64,000 nt of DNA from Mycobacterium sp. MBM (GTDB lineage Bacteria; Actinomycetota; Actinomycetes; Mycobacteriales; Mycobacteriaceae), in contig JAKJHY010000015.1 in assembly GCA_021648845.1 (NCBI GenBank), forward strand, positions 1 to 64,000, in the 5' to 3' direction. The position numbers were made by a program, and so were the translations under genes. The notes under the pieces were generated by a model that was given only the letters and a program-made list of their open reading frames with translations, had not been told where the DNA came from and did not search any database. Within the stretch, counting starts at the first letter, position 1. Each line of letters opens with the position of its first letter. This document shows positions 38,125 to 46,509 of this stretch, one piece after another.

Positions 38125-39216
38125 ATGCGTCAAGTGATCAAGGCACGAGCCGCGGTACTGCTGGAACCCGGACAGGACCCGCAGCTCACCGATATCGAAC
38201 TGCGCGACCCGGTCGGTGACGAGGTGCTCGTGCGCATCGACGCCGTCGGGATCTGCCACACCGACATCACCATGGCGTCCCTGTTTGCCAAGACACCTGT
38301 GGTGTTCGGGCACGAGGGTGCCGGCACCGTCATCGCGGTCGGCCCCCAGGCCCGCCGCCGGGTCGGGGAGCAGGTCGTGCTGACCTTCGCCAGCTGCGGT
38401 GACTGCGGTAACTGCACACACGAGCGGCCCGCGTACTGCGACCACTCCACCAACCTCAACATGCGCGGCAGCCGACGTGACGAGACGAGCCCGTTGCGCC
38501 TGGACGGCACACCCATCACCGGTGGCTTCTTCGGGCAATCCAGCTTCGCCGGCCACGCCATCGCCGGCAGCCGCAACGCGGTGCCGCTGCCGGACGGCGT
38601 CGACCCGGTGCTGGCCGCCCCCCTGGGCTGCAGTGTGCAGACCGGCGTCGGCGCGGTGCTCAATGTGATCGGCCCGGCCCCCAGCATCGTGGTCTTCGGC
38701 GCCGGTGCCGTCGGGCTGTCGGCGGTCATGGGCGCCCGCATCGCCGGTACCGGCACCATCATCGCGGTCGATCCGATCGCCGAGCGGCGCGCGTTGGCCA
38801 CCGAGCTGGGCGCCACCGTCACCCTCGACCCGACCGCGGTCGATGCCGCCGCTGAGATCGTGAGCCTCACCGGGGGCGTTGCCGCCGCGGTGGACACCAC
38901 CGCGCGCGCGGACGTGATCGCCTCCGCGGTCGGGGTGCTGGCCGCGCGCGGCACGTTGGCCCTGGTCGGCCTCGGTGCCGCGACGGCCGAGCTGCCGGTC
39001 ACGCTGATCATGGCGAAGGGCCTGACGGTGCGGGGCGTGGTCGAGGGCGACAGCGACCCGCAGGTCTTCATCCCGCGGCTCGCGCAGTTCCACCAGCGCG
39101 GTGAGCTCCCGCTGGAGGCGTTGGTGAGCAGGTACGCGTTCGACGACTTCGGCGCCGCATGGGCCGCCGCGAAGGCCGGTACGGCGATCAAACCGGTCCT
39201 GGTCCCCGGGCGTTAG
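38125..39216 (+). CDS. zinc-dependent alcohol dehydrogenase (aryl-alcohol type)
   Basis: 363 residues. Catalytic zinc site Cys44-His45 (ICHTD) with His63-Glu64 (GHEGAG); structural zinc Cys91, Cys94, Cys97, Cys105. NAD-binding Rossmann GAGAVGLSAV and an acidic strand end AVDP (NAD+ preference). It resembles benzyl-alcohol/aryl-alcohol dehydrogenases that oxidise alcohols to aldehydes. The annotated ATG leaves 15 bp to the divergent gene; a GTG at 38134 is an alternative. An alpha/beta hydrolase gene follows downstream on the same strand after 58 bases. Confidence 0.9.
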   Translation: MRQVIKARAAVLLEPGQDPQLTDIELRDPVGDEVLVRIDAVGICHTDITMASLFAKTPVVFGHEGAGTVIAVGPQARRRVGEQVVLTFASCGDCGNCTHERPAYCDHSTNLNMRGSRRDETSPLRLDGTPITGGFFGQSSFAGHAIAGSRNAVPLPDGVDPVLAAPLGCSVQTGVGAVLNVIGPAPSIVVFGAGAVGLSAVMGARIAGTGTIIAVDPIAERRALATELGATVTLDPTAVDAAAEIVSLTGGVAAAVDTTARADVIASAVGVLAARGTLALVGLGAATAELPVTLIMAKGLTVRGVVEGDSDPQVFIPRLAQFHQRGELPLEALVSRYAFDDFGAAWAAAKAGTAIKPVLVPGR

Positions 39217-39274
39217 GATCGCAGCCCAGGCAAAGCCTGTCCAACGGCAACGGCGCCGACTGATTGGAGCAATG

Positions 39275-40198
39275 ATGACGCTGCCAGTGCTACCTCCGGG
39301 AAACACCGTGCACGTACGTTCCTTCGACGGGACTCGGCTGCACGCGCGCGTGTTCGGCCCGGAGAACGGTTATCCGATCGTGCTGGCGCACGGCATCACC
39401 TGCGCCATCGAGGTCTGGGCCCACCAGATCGCCGACCTGGCGCGCGACTACAAGGTGATCGCCTACGACCACCGCGGGCACGGCCTCAGCGAGGCGCCGC
39501 GCGGTCGAACCGGCTACAGCCTCAACCACTTGGCCGCCGATCTGGACGCGGTGCTCGACGCCACCCTGGCGCCGGGCCAACGCGCGGTGATCGCCGGACA
39601 TTCGATGGGCGGCATTGCCATCAGTTCCTGGTCGCAACGCTATCCGCACCGCGTCGAGCGCTGTGCCGATGCTGTCGCGTTGATCAACACCACCACCGGG
39701 GACCTGCTGCGCGATGTGCAACTGGCCCAGGTTCCCCCGGCGCTGGCCGCCACCAGAATCCGTGGCGCGGGGACCCTGCTGAAAACGTTCGGCGCCACCC
39801 CGGTGCCCAAGCTGGCCGACCGGGCCAACAAACGTTTCGTCGCCTACCTGGCGGTCGGCCGCGACGCCGACCCCTCGGTGGCCGATTTCGTCTATCGGCT
39901 TTTTGCGTCCACTCCACCTGCCGGCCGTGGCGGGTGGGCCCGGGTGCTCGTCGATGGTGTTGGCGCACAGCATATTTCGTTGCGAAATCTGACGGTGCCC
40001 ACGATGGTCATCGGCAGCACCAAGGACCGACTGTTGCCGATCAACGCCTCGCGCCATATCGCCGAACACGCGCCCAATCTGGCCGAGTTCGTCGAGCTGC
40101 CCGGGGGACACTGCGCCATCCTGGAGTGCCCCGACCAGGTGAACAGCAAGCTGCGCGCACTCGTGGAGAATGCGGCCCGGCAGCGGCTCAGCTCGTGA
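39275..40198 (+). CDS. alpha/beta hydrolase
   Basis: About 307 residues. Nucleophile elbow GHSMGG near residue 110, oxyanion-hole region VLAHGITCAIEVW, KVIAYDHRGHGLSE strand, and catalytic Asp/His at STKDRLLPI and GGHCAILE. The shape is that of an esterase/lipase or C-C hydrolase with a cap domain. ATG codons at 39272 and 39275 are adjacent. Its last 11 bases overlap the convergent amine oxidase gene. It may act with the upstream alcohol dehydrogenase, for example on ester or aldehyde products (inference). Confidence 0.9.
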   Translation: MTLPVLPPGNTVHVRSFDGTRLHARVFGPENGYPIVLAHGITCAIEVWAHQIADLARDYKVIAYDHRGHGLSEAPRGRTGYSLNHLAADLDAVLDATLAPGQRAVIAGHSMGGIAISSWSQRYPHRVERCADAVALINTTTGDLLRDVQLAQVPPALAATRIRGAGTLLKTFGATPVPKLADRANKRFVAYLAVGRDADPSVADFVYRLFASTPPAGRGGWARVLVDGVGAQHISLRNLTVPTMVIGSTKDRLLPINASRHIAEHAPNLAEFVELPGGHCAILECPDQVNSKLRALVENAARQRLSS

Positions 40199-41522
40199 GG
40201 TAGGCCGCCACCTCGTCCGCCGCGCGATACCCCGAACGGACCGCCCCGTCCAGGAAGCCTGTCCACCTGTCGGCGGTTTCGGTTCCCGCCCAGAAGATCC
40301 CGTCCACCGGAGCCCGCAGCTGCCTGCCGTGGGCGACCCAGGCACCCGGCGGCACGGCGGCGGTCGGCCCGCCCGGCGCGAACGGCTCGGCGCTCCAGCA
40401 GTGATCCAGGTAGTCGACGGGTTCGGCGGCGGCGGCGCCGAACAAGGTGGTGAAGCACCCCAGCGCGCGTTCCCGGCGTTCCTCGGGCGCCAAGTTGTCG
40501 AAGGTGCGTGCGTCGGCGAATCCCAGCAGGATCCCCGGACCGTCATCGCTGGGGCTGACATCGAAGGTGATGAAAATCGGGCCCTCATCGGAGAGTGCCT
40601 CGCCCGAGCATCCACCGGCGCGCCAGAACGGTGTGTCGTAGGCGGCGTAGGCCTTGCTGAGATTGCCCTGCGGCCAGTGGGCCGGAAGGTCCTGATAACC
40701 CTCGGGCAGCGCGGGATCGAAGGTGATCGCGCCGCGGTGCGCGGGCGCGACCGCCAGCACGACCGCGGCCGCGGTGTGCTCGCCCTTGGCCGACTCCACG
40801 GTGAACCCCGATCCGGTGCGCGTGATACGACGCACCGGGGCCTCGGTGCGCACCCGGTCACCGAGATCGGCGGCGATACGCTGCGCAATCTGCTGGGTGC
40901 CCGCCGGAAAGCGGTCCTGCTGGGCGCCACCCTTGACGTCGAGCATCCGGCCCAGCCCGCCGGCAGCCTTGACGTAGCGCACCGCGTGCAGCATCGACAC
41001 ATCGGCGGGTTCGCACCCCCACGTGACCCGCGCCATGATGGCCATCAGGTTGCGGGTTGAGGCGCTGGCGTGCACCGCGCGCAGCCACCCCTCCAGACTC
41101 TTCTGGTCCAGCCGTTGCGCCGCCGGGGCGGTCCAGCTGTCGGACACCGGGATCAGTCGGCTCAGCCGGTCGAAACGCCACTGAATGCGGGACACGTCGA
41201 GCAACTCGATCAGGGACAGTTTGGGAATGGTGCTGCGATAGGAGCGCACTTTGCCGTGCCAGCGGATGAGGTTTTTGCCGCGGCTGTAGGTGGGCACGGT
41301 GGCACAACCCAGTTCGGCGGCCAGTGCGATCACCGCGTCCTGGGTGGGGCCGACGAAGGTCGCGCCCAGGTCGACCGGCACGCCCGCCAGCGTCGCGGTG
41401 TAGGAACGGCCGCCGACGCGGTCCCGGCCTTCGAGCACCACCACCTGGTGTCCGCGTTTGGTCAGCTCGCGCGCCGCTGACAGTCCTGCGAAGCCGGCCC
41501 CCACCACGATCACATCGGTCAC
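40188..41522 (-). CDS. flavin-containing amine oxidase
   Basis: 444 residues. N-terminal FAD-binding GAGFAGLSAARELTKRG ending VVVLEGRDRVGGRSYT, and C-terminal FAD motif GIFWAGTETADRWTGFLDGAVRSG, both as in monoamine/putrescine oxidases. The middle carries the substrate domain. It oxidises a primary or secondary amine to an imine with H2O2 release; the amine is not known. The GTG start follows GGAAGGGG; the open frame upstream overlaps the long inverted repeat and is not coding. Confidence 0.9.
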   Translation of the reverse strand: MTDVIVVGAGFAGLSAARELTKRGHQVVVLEGRDRVGGRSYTATLAGVPVDLGATFVGPTQDAVIALAAELGCATVPTYSRGKNLIRWHGKVRSYRSTIPKLSLIELLDVSRIQWRFDRLSRLIPVSDSWTAPAAQRLDQKSLEGWLRAVHASASTRNLMAIMARVTWGCEPADVSMLHAVRYVKAAGGLGRMLDVKGGAQQDRFPAGTQQIAQRIAADLGDRVRTEAPVRRITRTGSGFTVESAKGEHTAAAVVLAVAPAHRGAITFDPALPEGYQDLPAHWPQGNLSKAYAAYDTPFWRAGGCSGEALSDEGPIFITFDVSPSDDGPGILLGFADARTFDNLAPEERRERALGCFTTLFGAAAAEPVDYLDHCWSAEPFAPGGPTAAVPPGAWVAHGRQLRAPVDGIFWAGTETADRWTGFLDGAVRSGYRAADEVAAYLTS

Positions 41523-41538
41523 GCCCCCCTTCCTACGC

Positions 41539-41587
41539 GATTTCGGCGTGAAAACGTACGGTATGCGCACGTTTTCACGCCGAAATC
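41539..41587. repeat. 19-bp perfect inverted repeat between divergent genes
   Basis: GATTTCGGCGTGAAAACGT (41539-41557), 11-base spacer, ACGTTTTCACGCCGAAATC (41569-41587). It lies 17 bases before the amine oxidase start and 18 bases before the LLM start. It could be a shared operator for a large dimer or an extruded/RNA hairpin. Confidence 0.75.
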
Positions 41588-41604
41588 CCAGTAGGGTGCC
41601 CGCT

Positions 41605-42597
41605 GTGAAGGTGATGACTGCGCTCTTCGGTCCGATCGGAGCCATCGAGCGCGCGCAGGCGCTGCGCGATGCCGGTGCCAGCGGGGTGTTCACCTTCGAG
41701 GGGCCGCACGACGTGTTCACGCCGTTGACGCTGGCCTCGACCGTGCAGGGCCTCGATTTCATGACCAATGTGGCGATCGCCTTCCCGCGCAACCCGATCC
41801 ACCTCGCGCACCAGGCGATCGATCACCAGATCCTGACGAAGGGCCGGTTCACCCTCGGCCTGGGCACCCAGATCCGCACCCAGATCGAGAAGCGGTTCGG
41901 CGCCGACTTCGACCGCCCGGTCGCACGCATGACCGAACTCGTCGCCGCGTTGCGCGCCATCTTCGACACCTGGTCCAGCGGTGCGCGGCTGGACTTCAGA
42001 GGCGAGTTCTACCGGCACACCCTGATGACCCCGACGTTCACCCCGCGCGACAACCCGTACGGGCCGCCACCCATCTACGTCGGCGCGTTGGGCCCGCGGC
42101 TGACCAAGGCCACCGCCCAGCACGCCGACGGTCTGCTGGTGATGCCGTTCGGCAACAAGAAATTCCTGCACGAGGTGACCATGGCCGCCGTCGACGAGGG
42201 GCTCGCCGCGGGCGGGCGCACCCGCGCGGACCTGGCGATCGTGCCCGAGATCATCGTCTCGGTGGACTCCGACGTCAACGCCGACCACGCCGCCACCCGG
42301 CAACTGCTGGCCTTCTACGGGTCCACGCCGGCCTACAAGCCGGTGCTCGACATCCACGGCTGGGGGGACCTGCAGCCCGAGCTGAACGCACTGTCCAAGC
42401 AGGGCCGCTGGACCGAGATGGGCGCCCTGATCGACGACGACGTGCTGCACACCATCGCCGCCTGTGGCACCCCGGCCCAGGTGGCCGCCCATATTGAGGA
42501 CCGCGTCGAGGGCATCTCGGACCGGATCTGCATCTATCAGCCCGGCCCGATCGAGGTGGAATTGCTGGCGCAGATCGTTGACGAGTTGGCGACCTGA
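41605..42597 (+). CDS. LLM-class F420-dependent oxidoreductase
   Basis: 330 residues of the luciferase-like monooxygenase family, TIGR03617-like subgroup by pattern. Seen: GVFTFEGPHDVFTPLTLAS, IAFPRNPIHLAHQAIDHQ, RFTLGLGTQIRTQIEKRF, PPPIYVGALGPRLTKATAQHADG. Mycobacterial members usually bind F420 rather than FMN. The GTG start at 41605 has only a weak ribosome site (GTAGGG); GTG 41611 or ATG 41614 are alternatives. It is divergent from the amine oxidase gene. Substrate unknown. Confidence 0.87.
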   Translation: MKVMTALFGPIGAIERAQALRDAGASGVFTFEGPHDVFTPLTLASTVQGLDFMTNVAIAFPRNPIHLAHQAIDHQILTKGRFTLGLGTQIRTQIEKRFGADFDRPVARMTELVAALRAIFDTWSSGARLDFRGEFYRHTLMTPTFTPRDNPYGPPPIYVGALGPRLTKATAQHADGLLVMPFGNKKFLHEVTMAAVDEGLAAGGRTRADLAIVPEIIVSVDSDVNADHAATRQLLAFYGSTPAYKPVLDIHGWGDLQPELNALSKQGRWTEMGALIDDDVLHTIAACGTPAQVAAHIEDRVEGISDRICIYQPGPIEVELLAQIVDELAT

Positions 42598-42644
42598 GCG
42601 CCTAAGCTGGGTGGTACGGGGCAGGACCACAAGGAGGTTGTCCG

Positions 42645-44213
42645 ATGGCCGACGCGCAGGACACGCCATACCGCGCAGCGGAACCGCAGTTCAGCGACGT
42701 TCTCATCATCGGGGCGGGCATCTCGGGCATCAACGCCGCCTACCGTATTCACCAACGCAACCCCGGGCTGAGCTACACCATTCTGGAGCGCAGGCAGCGC
42801 ATCGGCGGGACGTGGGATCTCTTCCGTTATCCGGGGATCCGCTCCGACAGCGATATCTTCACGCTGAGCTTCCCGTACGAGCCGTGGACCCGGCGTGAGC
42901 ACGTCGCCGACGGCGCCGATATCCGCGAGTACCTGACCGCGACCGCCCACAAGTACGGCATCGACCGCCATATCAGCTTCGACACCCGGGTGTCGTCGGT
43001 GAACTGGGATTCGGCGACCGATACCTGGACGGTGCACGCGCAGACCGCCGGCGCCGACGTCACCCACCGGTGCCGGTTCCTGTTCTTCGGCACCGGCTAC
43101 TACAACTACGACCAGGCCTACACCCCGGAGTTCGCGGGGATCGACACCTTCTCCGGGACCGTCGTGCACCCACAGTTCTGGCCCGCGGACCTCGACTATG
43201 CCGGCAAGCGGGTGGTCGTGATCGGCAGTGGCGCGACCGCCGTCAGCCTGGTGCCCGCGCTGGCCGACAAGGCCGGGCACGTCACCATGCTGCAACGTTC
43301 GCCGACGTACATGATGTCGATGCCCGCGGTGCCCAAGCCCATGCAGGCGGTCCGGAAGATGCTGCCGCGCAAGATCGCTCATCAGGTCGTCCGGTTCCGC
43401 AACGCCTGGTACCACTTCCTGCTGTACATGTTCTTCCGCAAGGCGCCCAAGCTGGGTCGCGGGCTGATCCGCAAGGCGAATACCGCCGAACTGCCCCCCG
43501 GCTATCCCGTCGACATCCACTTCAAACCGCGCTACAACCCGTGGGATCAGCGCATGTGCCTGGTGCTCGACGGAGATTTGTTCGAGGACATCAGCGCCGG
43601 GCGCGCCGACGTGGTGACCGACCGTATCGAGCGGATCGACGAGAACGGGATCGTGCTGGCCTCCGGCGCGCGGATCGACGCCGATATCATCGTCACCGCC
43701 ACCGGCCTGCAGCTGCAGTCCCTCGGCGGTATCGAGATCAACGTGGACGGCAAGCGGATCGATCCCGCCGACCGCTTCGTCTACAAGGAGTACTTGCTCG
43801 AGGACGTGCCGAACATGGCCTGGTGCATCGGCTACACCAACGCGTCCTGGACGTTGCGTGCGGACATGACCGCCCGCGCGGTGGCCAAACTGTTGGCGTA
43901 CATGGATTCCCACGGGTACACGCATGCCTACCCGCATCTGGGCTCGGAGTCGATGCCGGAGAAGCCGACGTTCGATCTCGACGCCGGATACGTCAAACGG
44001 TCCCCGCACACCTTGCCCAAATCGGGGACCCGCCGGCCGTGGAATGTGCGGCACAACTATGCGCTCGATATCGTCGAGCACCGTTTCGACCGGATCGAGG
44101 AGTCCATGGTGTTCGGCCGAGTCCAGGCCGGTGCCACCCAATCTCCGCGAGCGGGCGTGTCGGAGGCCGACACGGCGTCGGCTGATCAGAGTTTACGCAC
44201 CGTCGCCGGCTGA
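42645..44213 (+). CDS. Baeyer-Villiger flavin monooxygenase (EthA/MymA-like)
   Basis: 522 residues. N-terminal FAD site IIGAGISGINAAYR, the class-B flavoprotein fingerprint F-x-G-x-x-x-H-x-x-x-W (FSGTVVHPQFW), a second dinucleotide motif VVVIGSGATAVSLVP for NADPH, and WCIGYTNASWTLRAD. It resembles mycobacterial EthA/MymA enzymes that insert oxygen into ketones or oxidise thioamides. The ribosome site AAGGAGG precedes the ATG. It lies 48 bases after the LLM gene on the same strand and ends two bases from the convergent AraC gene. Confidence 0.93.
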   Translation: MADAQDTPYRAAEPQFSDVLIIGAGISGINAAYRIHQRNPGLSYTILERRQRIGGTWDLFRYPGIRSDSDIFTLSFPYEPWTRREHVADGADIREYLTATAHKYGIDRHISFDTRVSSVNWDSATDTWTVHAQTAGADVTHRCRFLFFGTGYYNYDQAYTPEFAGIDTFSGTVVHPQFWPADLDYAGKRVVVIGSGATAVSLVPALADKAGHVTMLQRSPTYMMSMPAVPKPMQAVRKMLPRKIAHQVVRFRNAWYHFLLYMFFRKAPKLGRGLIRKANTAELPPGYPVDIHFKPRYNPWDQRMCLVLDGDLFEDISAGRADVVTDRIERIDENGIVLASGARIDADIIVTATGLQLQSLGGIEINVDGKRIDPADRFVYKEYLLEDVPNMAWCIGYTNASWTLRADMTARAVAKLLAYMDSHGYTHAYPHLGSESMPEKPTFDLDAGYVKRSPHTLPKSGTRRPWNVRHNYALDIVEHRFDRIEESMVFGRVQAGATQSPRAGVSEADTASADQSLRTVAG

Positions 44214-44215
44214 CA

Positions 44216-44971
44216 TCAGAGCGTCCGTATCGTCGGGCCCGTCGCCAGCAACTGCGTGGCCGACAGTCCGAACGTCGTCTTGAATCGGTCGGCCAGATGT
44301 GACGGACTGGCGAACCCGGCCTGCGCCGCGGCGGTCGTGAGGTTATGCCCGGCGGCGATCTCCGCCCCGGCGCGCATCAGTCGGCTCCACAGTCGGTAGC
44401 GGCGCAGGCTGGACCCGATCTCCTGGCGGAACAGGTGCAGGAACCGGGATTCGGACAACCCCACCGACGCGGCGAGCTCGGCGGCGGACACCGTCGATGC
44501 CGGGTCGTCGCGAATCTGCTTGGCGACTCGTTCGATTCGCGGATCCAGCAGCTCGACATCCGTCGGTGCCGCCCGATCCAGCCAGCGCAACGCCTCGGCA
44601 TCATCGGTGGGCGGTACCAGCAGGTCGGCTTCCCGGGCGTGCGTCACGCCGACGCCCCCGCAGAACTCGAGGAACTGTGCCCGGCACGCGGCCGAACGCT
44701 GCGAGGCCGGGTCCAAATAGCACGACACGAGCGGACCGGTCATCACCAGGTGGTGCGTGAGCCGAGGCGGGATCAGCGCGGTGCGGGCCACGACGCGCTG
44801 CGCACCGACCCGGACCGTCAGCGGACGCTCGACGCCGACCGCCAGGCACCACACCGAACCCGAGTGTGGCTCCAAGCCGAGGCCGGGGCCGCAGTACAGT
44901 GCCTGACCCGGCCACAACCACACCGCCGGGTAGCAGGTTTGTGGAAGCGGAGCGGGTGCTCGCGGCGACAT
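44216..44971 (-). CDS. AraC-family transcriptional regulator
   Basis: 251 residues. The C-terminal ~90 residues form the AraC double HTH: VSAAELAASVGLSESRFLHLFRQEIGSSLRRYRLW, then AAAQAGFASPSHLADRFKTTFGLSATQLL. The N-terminal ~150 residues form a cupin-like sensor. The ATG has GAGGAG upstream. Starts of this gene and the divergent DUF4345 gene are 34 bp apart, and the 3' end meets the monooxygenase gene; either neighbour could be its target. Confidence 0.92.
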   Translation of the reverse strand: MSPRAPAPLPQTCYPAVWLWPGQALYCGPGLGLEPHSGSVWCLAVGVERPLTVRVGAQRVVARTALIPPRLTHHLVMTGPLVSCYLDPASQRSAACRAQFLEFCGGVGVTHAREADLLVPPTDDAEALRWLDRAAPTDVELLDPRIERVAKQIRDDPASTVSAAELAASVGLSESRFLHLFRQEIGSSLRRYRLWSRLMRAGAEIAAGHNLTTAAAQAGFASPSHLADRFKTTFGLSATQLLATGPTIRTL

Positions 44972-45005
44972 GCTGGACTCCTCGTCAACTGATCAGGAGG
45001 TTACC

Positions 45006-45371
45006 GTGGTCTCAGCAACGGTCGTCGTCGTCGGGGTGTTCTTTCTCGGCATGGGTGTGTACGCGCTGGCGGCGCCCGCGGCGATACTGCGCCCCTTCGG
45101 GTTCAGCCTGGGATCGGACGCGCAACGCGCCGAAGTGCGGGCCGTGTACGGGGGCTTCGGCCTGGCCATCGCCGGGGTACTCGGCTGGGCGATGACCGCG
45201 CCGACGTCGGTGCGCACCGGCGTACTGATCACCGTCGCTGCGGCGTTGGCCGGGATGGCGTTGGGCCGGGTGCTGTCCGCCGCGCTCGGTGACCGGACGT
45301 CGTTCTATCCCAACTGGTTCTACTGCCTGGTTGAGGCGGTGGCCGCCGCCGCGCTGTGCTGGGTGGCCTAG
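45006..45371 (+). CDS. DUF4345-type membrane protein
   Basis: 121 residues with four hydrophobic helices (VVVVGVFFLGMGVYALA, YGGFGLAIAGVLGWAM, GVLITVAAALAGMAL, CLVEAVAAAALCWVA), the DUF4345 topology, with FGFSLGSDAQRAEVRAVYGG between the first two. GTG 45006 is chosen because a perfect AGGAGG lies five bases upstream. It is likely an inner-membrane protein of unknown role, divergent from and perhaps controlled by the AraC regulator. Confidence 0.82.
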   Translation: MVSATVVVVGVFFLGMGVYALAAPAAILRPFGFSLGSDAQRAEVRAVYGGFGLAIAGVLGWAMTAPTSVRTGVLITVAAALAGMALGRVLSAALGDRTSFYPNWFYCLVEAVAAAALCWVA

Positions 45372-45393
45372 TTCTTCCGCTCGCGGGAGTGGA

Positions 45394-46509
45394 TCAGGGT
45401 GCGACGGTGAGCCAGTCGGCGAACCCGGACGGGTCGTGCCGTCCGAGTGCGCCGTGCTCGAACAGTCCCCAGCCCTGCACCGGGGCCTTGTCGCCCTCGG
45501 TGCAGACCGCGCGGCCGACATGGTCGATGACGCCGAACCCGGCCCGCCCGATGATCGCCGGGTCGGTCATGTCGTAGGTGAGCCGCTCGGTGAACTTCTC
45601 GCCTTTCCACACGCCATGGATCCAGTCCGCGTCGCCGCCGTACCCGCCGCCGACGTGGATGGGAACGGGGAGTTTGGATTCCACCTCGAAACGCACTTCG
45701 GCTCCGGTGGCCGTGGTGGCGTCGATGGTGGCGCCGGTGGGAATGCGGGTCCCGGCGCGGTAGTGGATCTTGACCCGCGGCCAGCCGAGTTGTTCGACGC
45801 GGCCGTCCTTGAATATCCGCGTGCAGTCGTTGAGGGAGCGGAACCCGTCCGGGGCTTCCTGGATGATGATGACGATCGAATAGTCGTCAAACGCGATCGG
45901 CACGTACAGCCACCACATGCCCTCGAACGGGGGGTCGGCGGGGCGGCCGGCCGGCTCGGCCTCACCGATCGGTCGGATACCCCAGGACCGGTCGCGCGAC
46001 CCGATCCAAGTCGACGGATCCACCGTGATGCGTTCTCCGTCGATCTCCAGATACCCGCTCCACGAACCCAACTGGGCGAACCGCTGGGCATCCAGTGTCA
46101 CCCGGTTGCCCTGGCGCATCAGATGCCGTTGCTCCTGCACCACATCGAACAACCCGTTCCAGGTGAGATCTGCGGCGATGCCGTCGGTTTCGTCCATGGT
46201 GATCCGCAGACTGCGCAACGGGTCGGTGACCTCGACGCGGTAACCGTTGACATGCTGGTTGAGCCGGTCCTGATCGAGTGCGTCGGACAGGTGTACCGCG
46301 GTCTGCGCATCGCCGCGCCGTACGAGCAGGAAGGCGTCCTTCACACCGAGGTTGGGGTAGTAGCCGATGCCGGTGATGACGAAGATGTCGCCGGTGCGGT
46401 CGTGGGCGTTGAAATAGGAACGGTCGTAGAAGTTGCGGTCCGAGGATCCCGGCCACGCGATGGGCTGCGGAACCTGGTGTACCGGAAACTCGTCCATCGG
46501 TCCGAGCAC
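45394..46509 (-). CDS. hypothetical protein, possible AttH/CrtC-like beta-barrel
   Basis: 371 residues, mainly predicted beta strands and rich in Trp/Tyr/Asp: RTGDIFVITGIGYYPNLGVKDAFLLVRRG, DPSTWIGSRDRSWGIRP, FEGMWWLYVPIAFDDYSIVIIIQE. The pattern resembles lipocalin-like AttH/carotenoid-hydratase folds often found in pairs with phosphotransferase-like genes in mycobacteria; I am not certain of the family. The GTG start overlaps the APH-type gene stop by one base (TAGTG), so the two are co-translated and probably work together. Enzyme activity unknown. Confidence 0.8.
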   Translation of the reverse strand: MLGPMDEFPVHQVPQPIAWPGSSDRNFYDRSYFNAHDRTGDIFVITGIGYYPNLGVKDAFLLVRRGDAQTAVHLSDALDQDRLNQHVNGYRVEVTDPLRSLRITMDETDGIAADLTWNGLFDVVQEQRHLMRQGNRVTLDAQRFAQLGSWSGYLEIDGERITVDPSTWIGSRDRSWGIRPIGEAEPAGRPADPPFEGMWWLYVPIAFDDYSIVIIIQEAPDGFRSLNDCTRIFKDGRVEQLGWPRVKIHYRAGTRIPTGATIDATTATGAEVRFEVESKLPVPIHVGGGYGGDADWIHGVWKGEKFTERLTYDMTDPAIIGRAGFGVIDHVGRAVCTEGDKAPVQGWGLFEHGALGRHDPSGFADWLTVAP

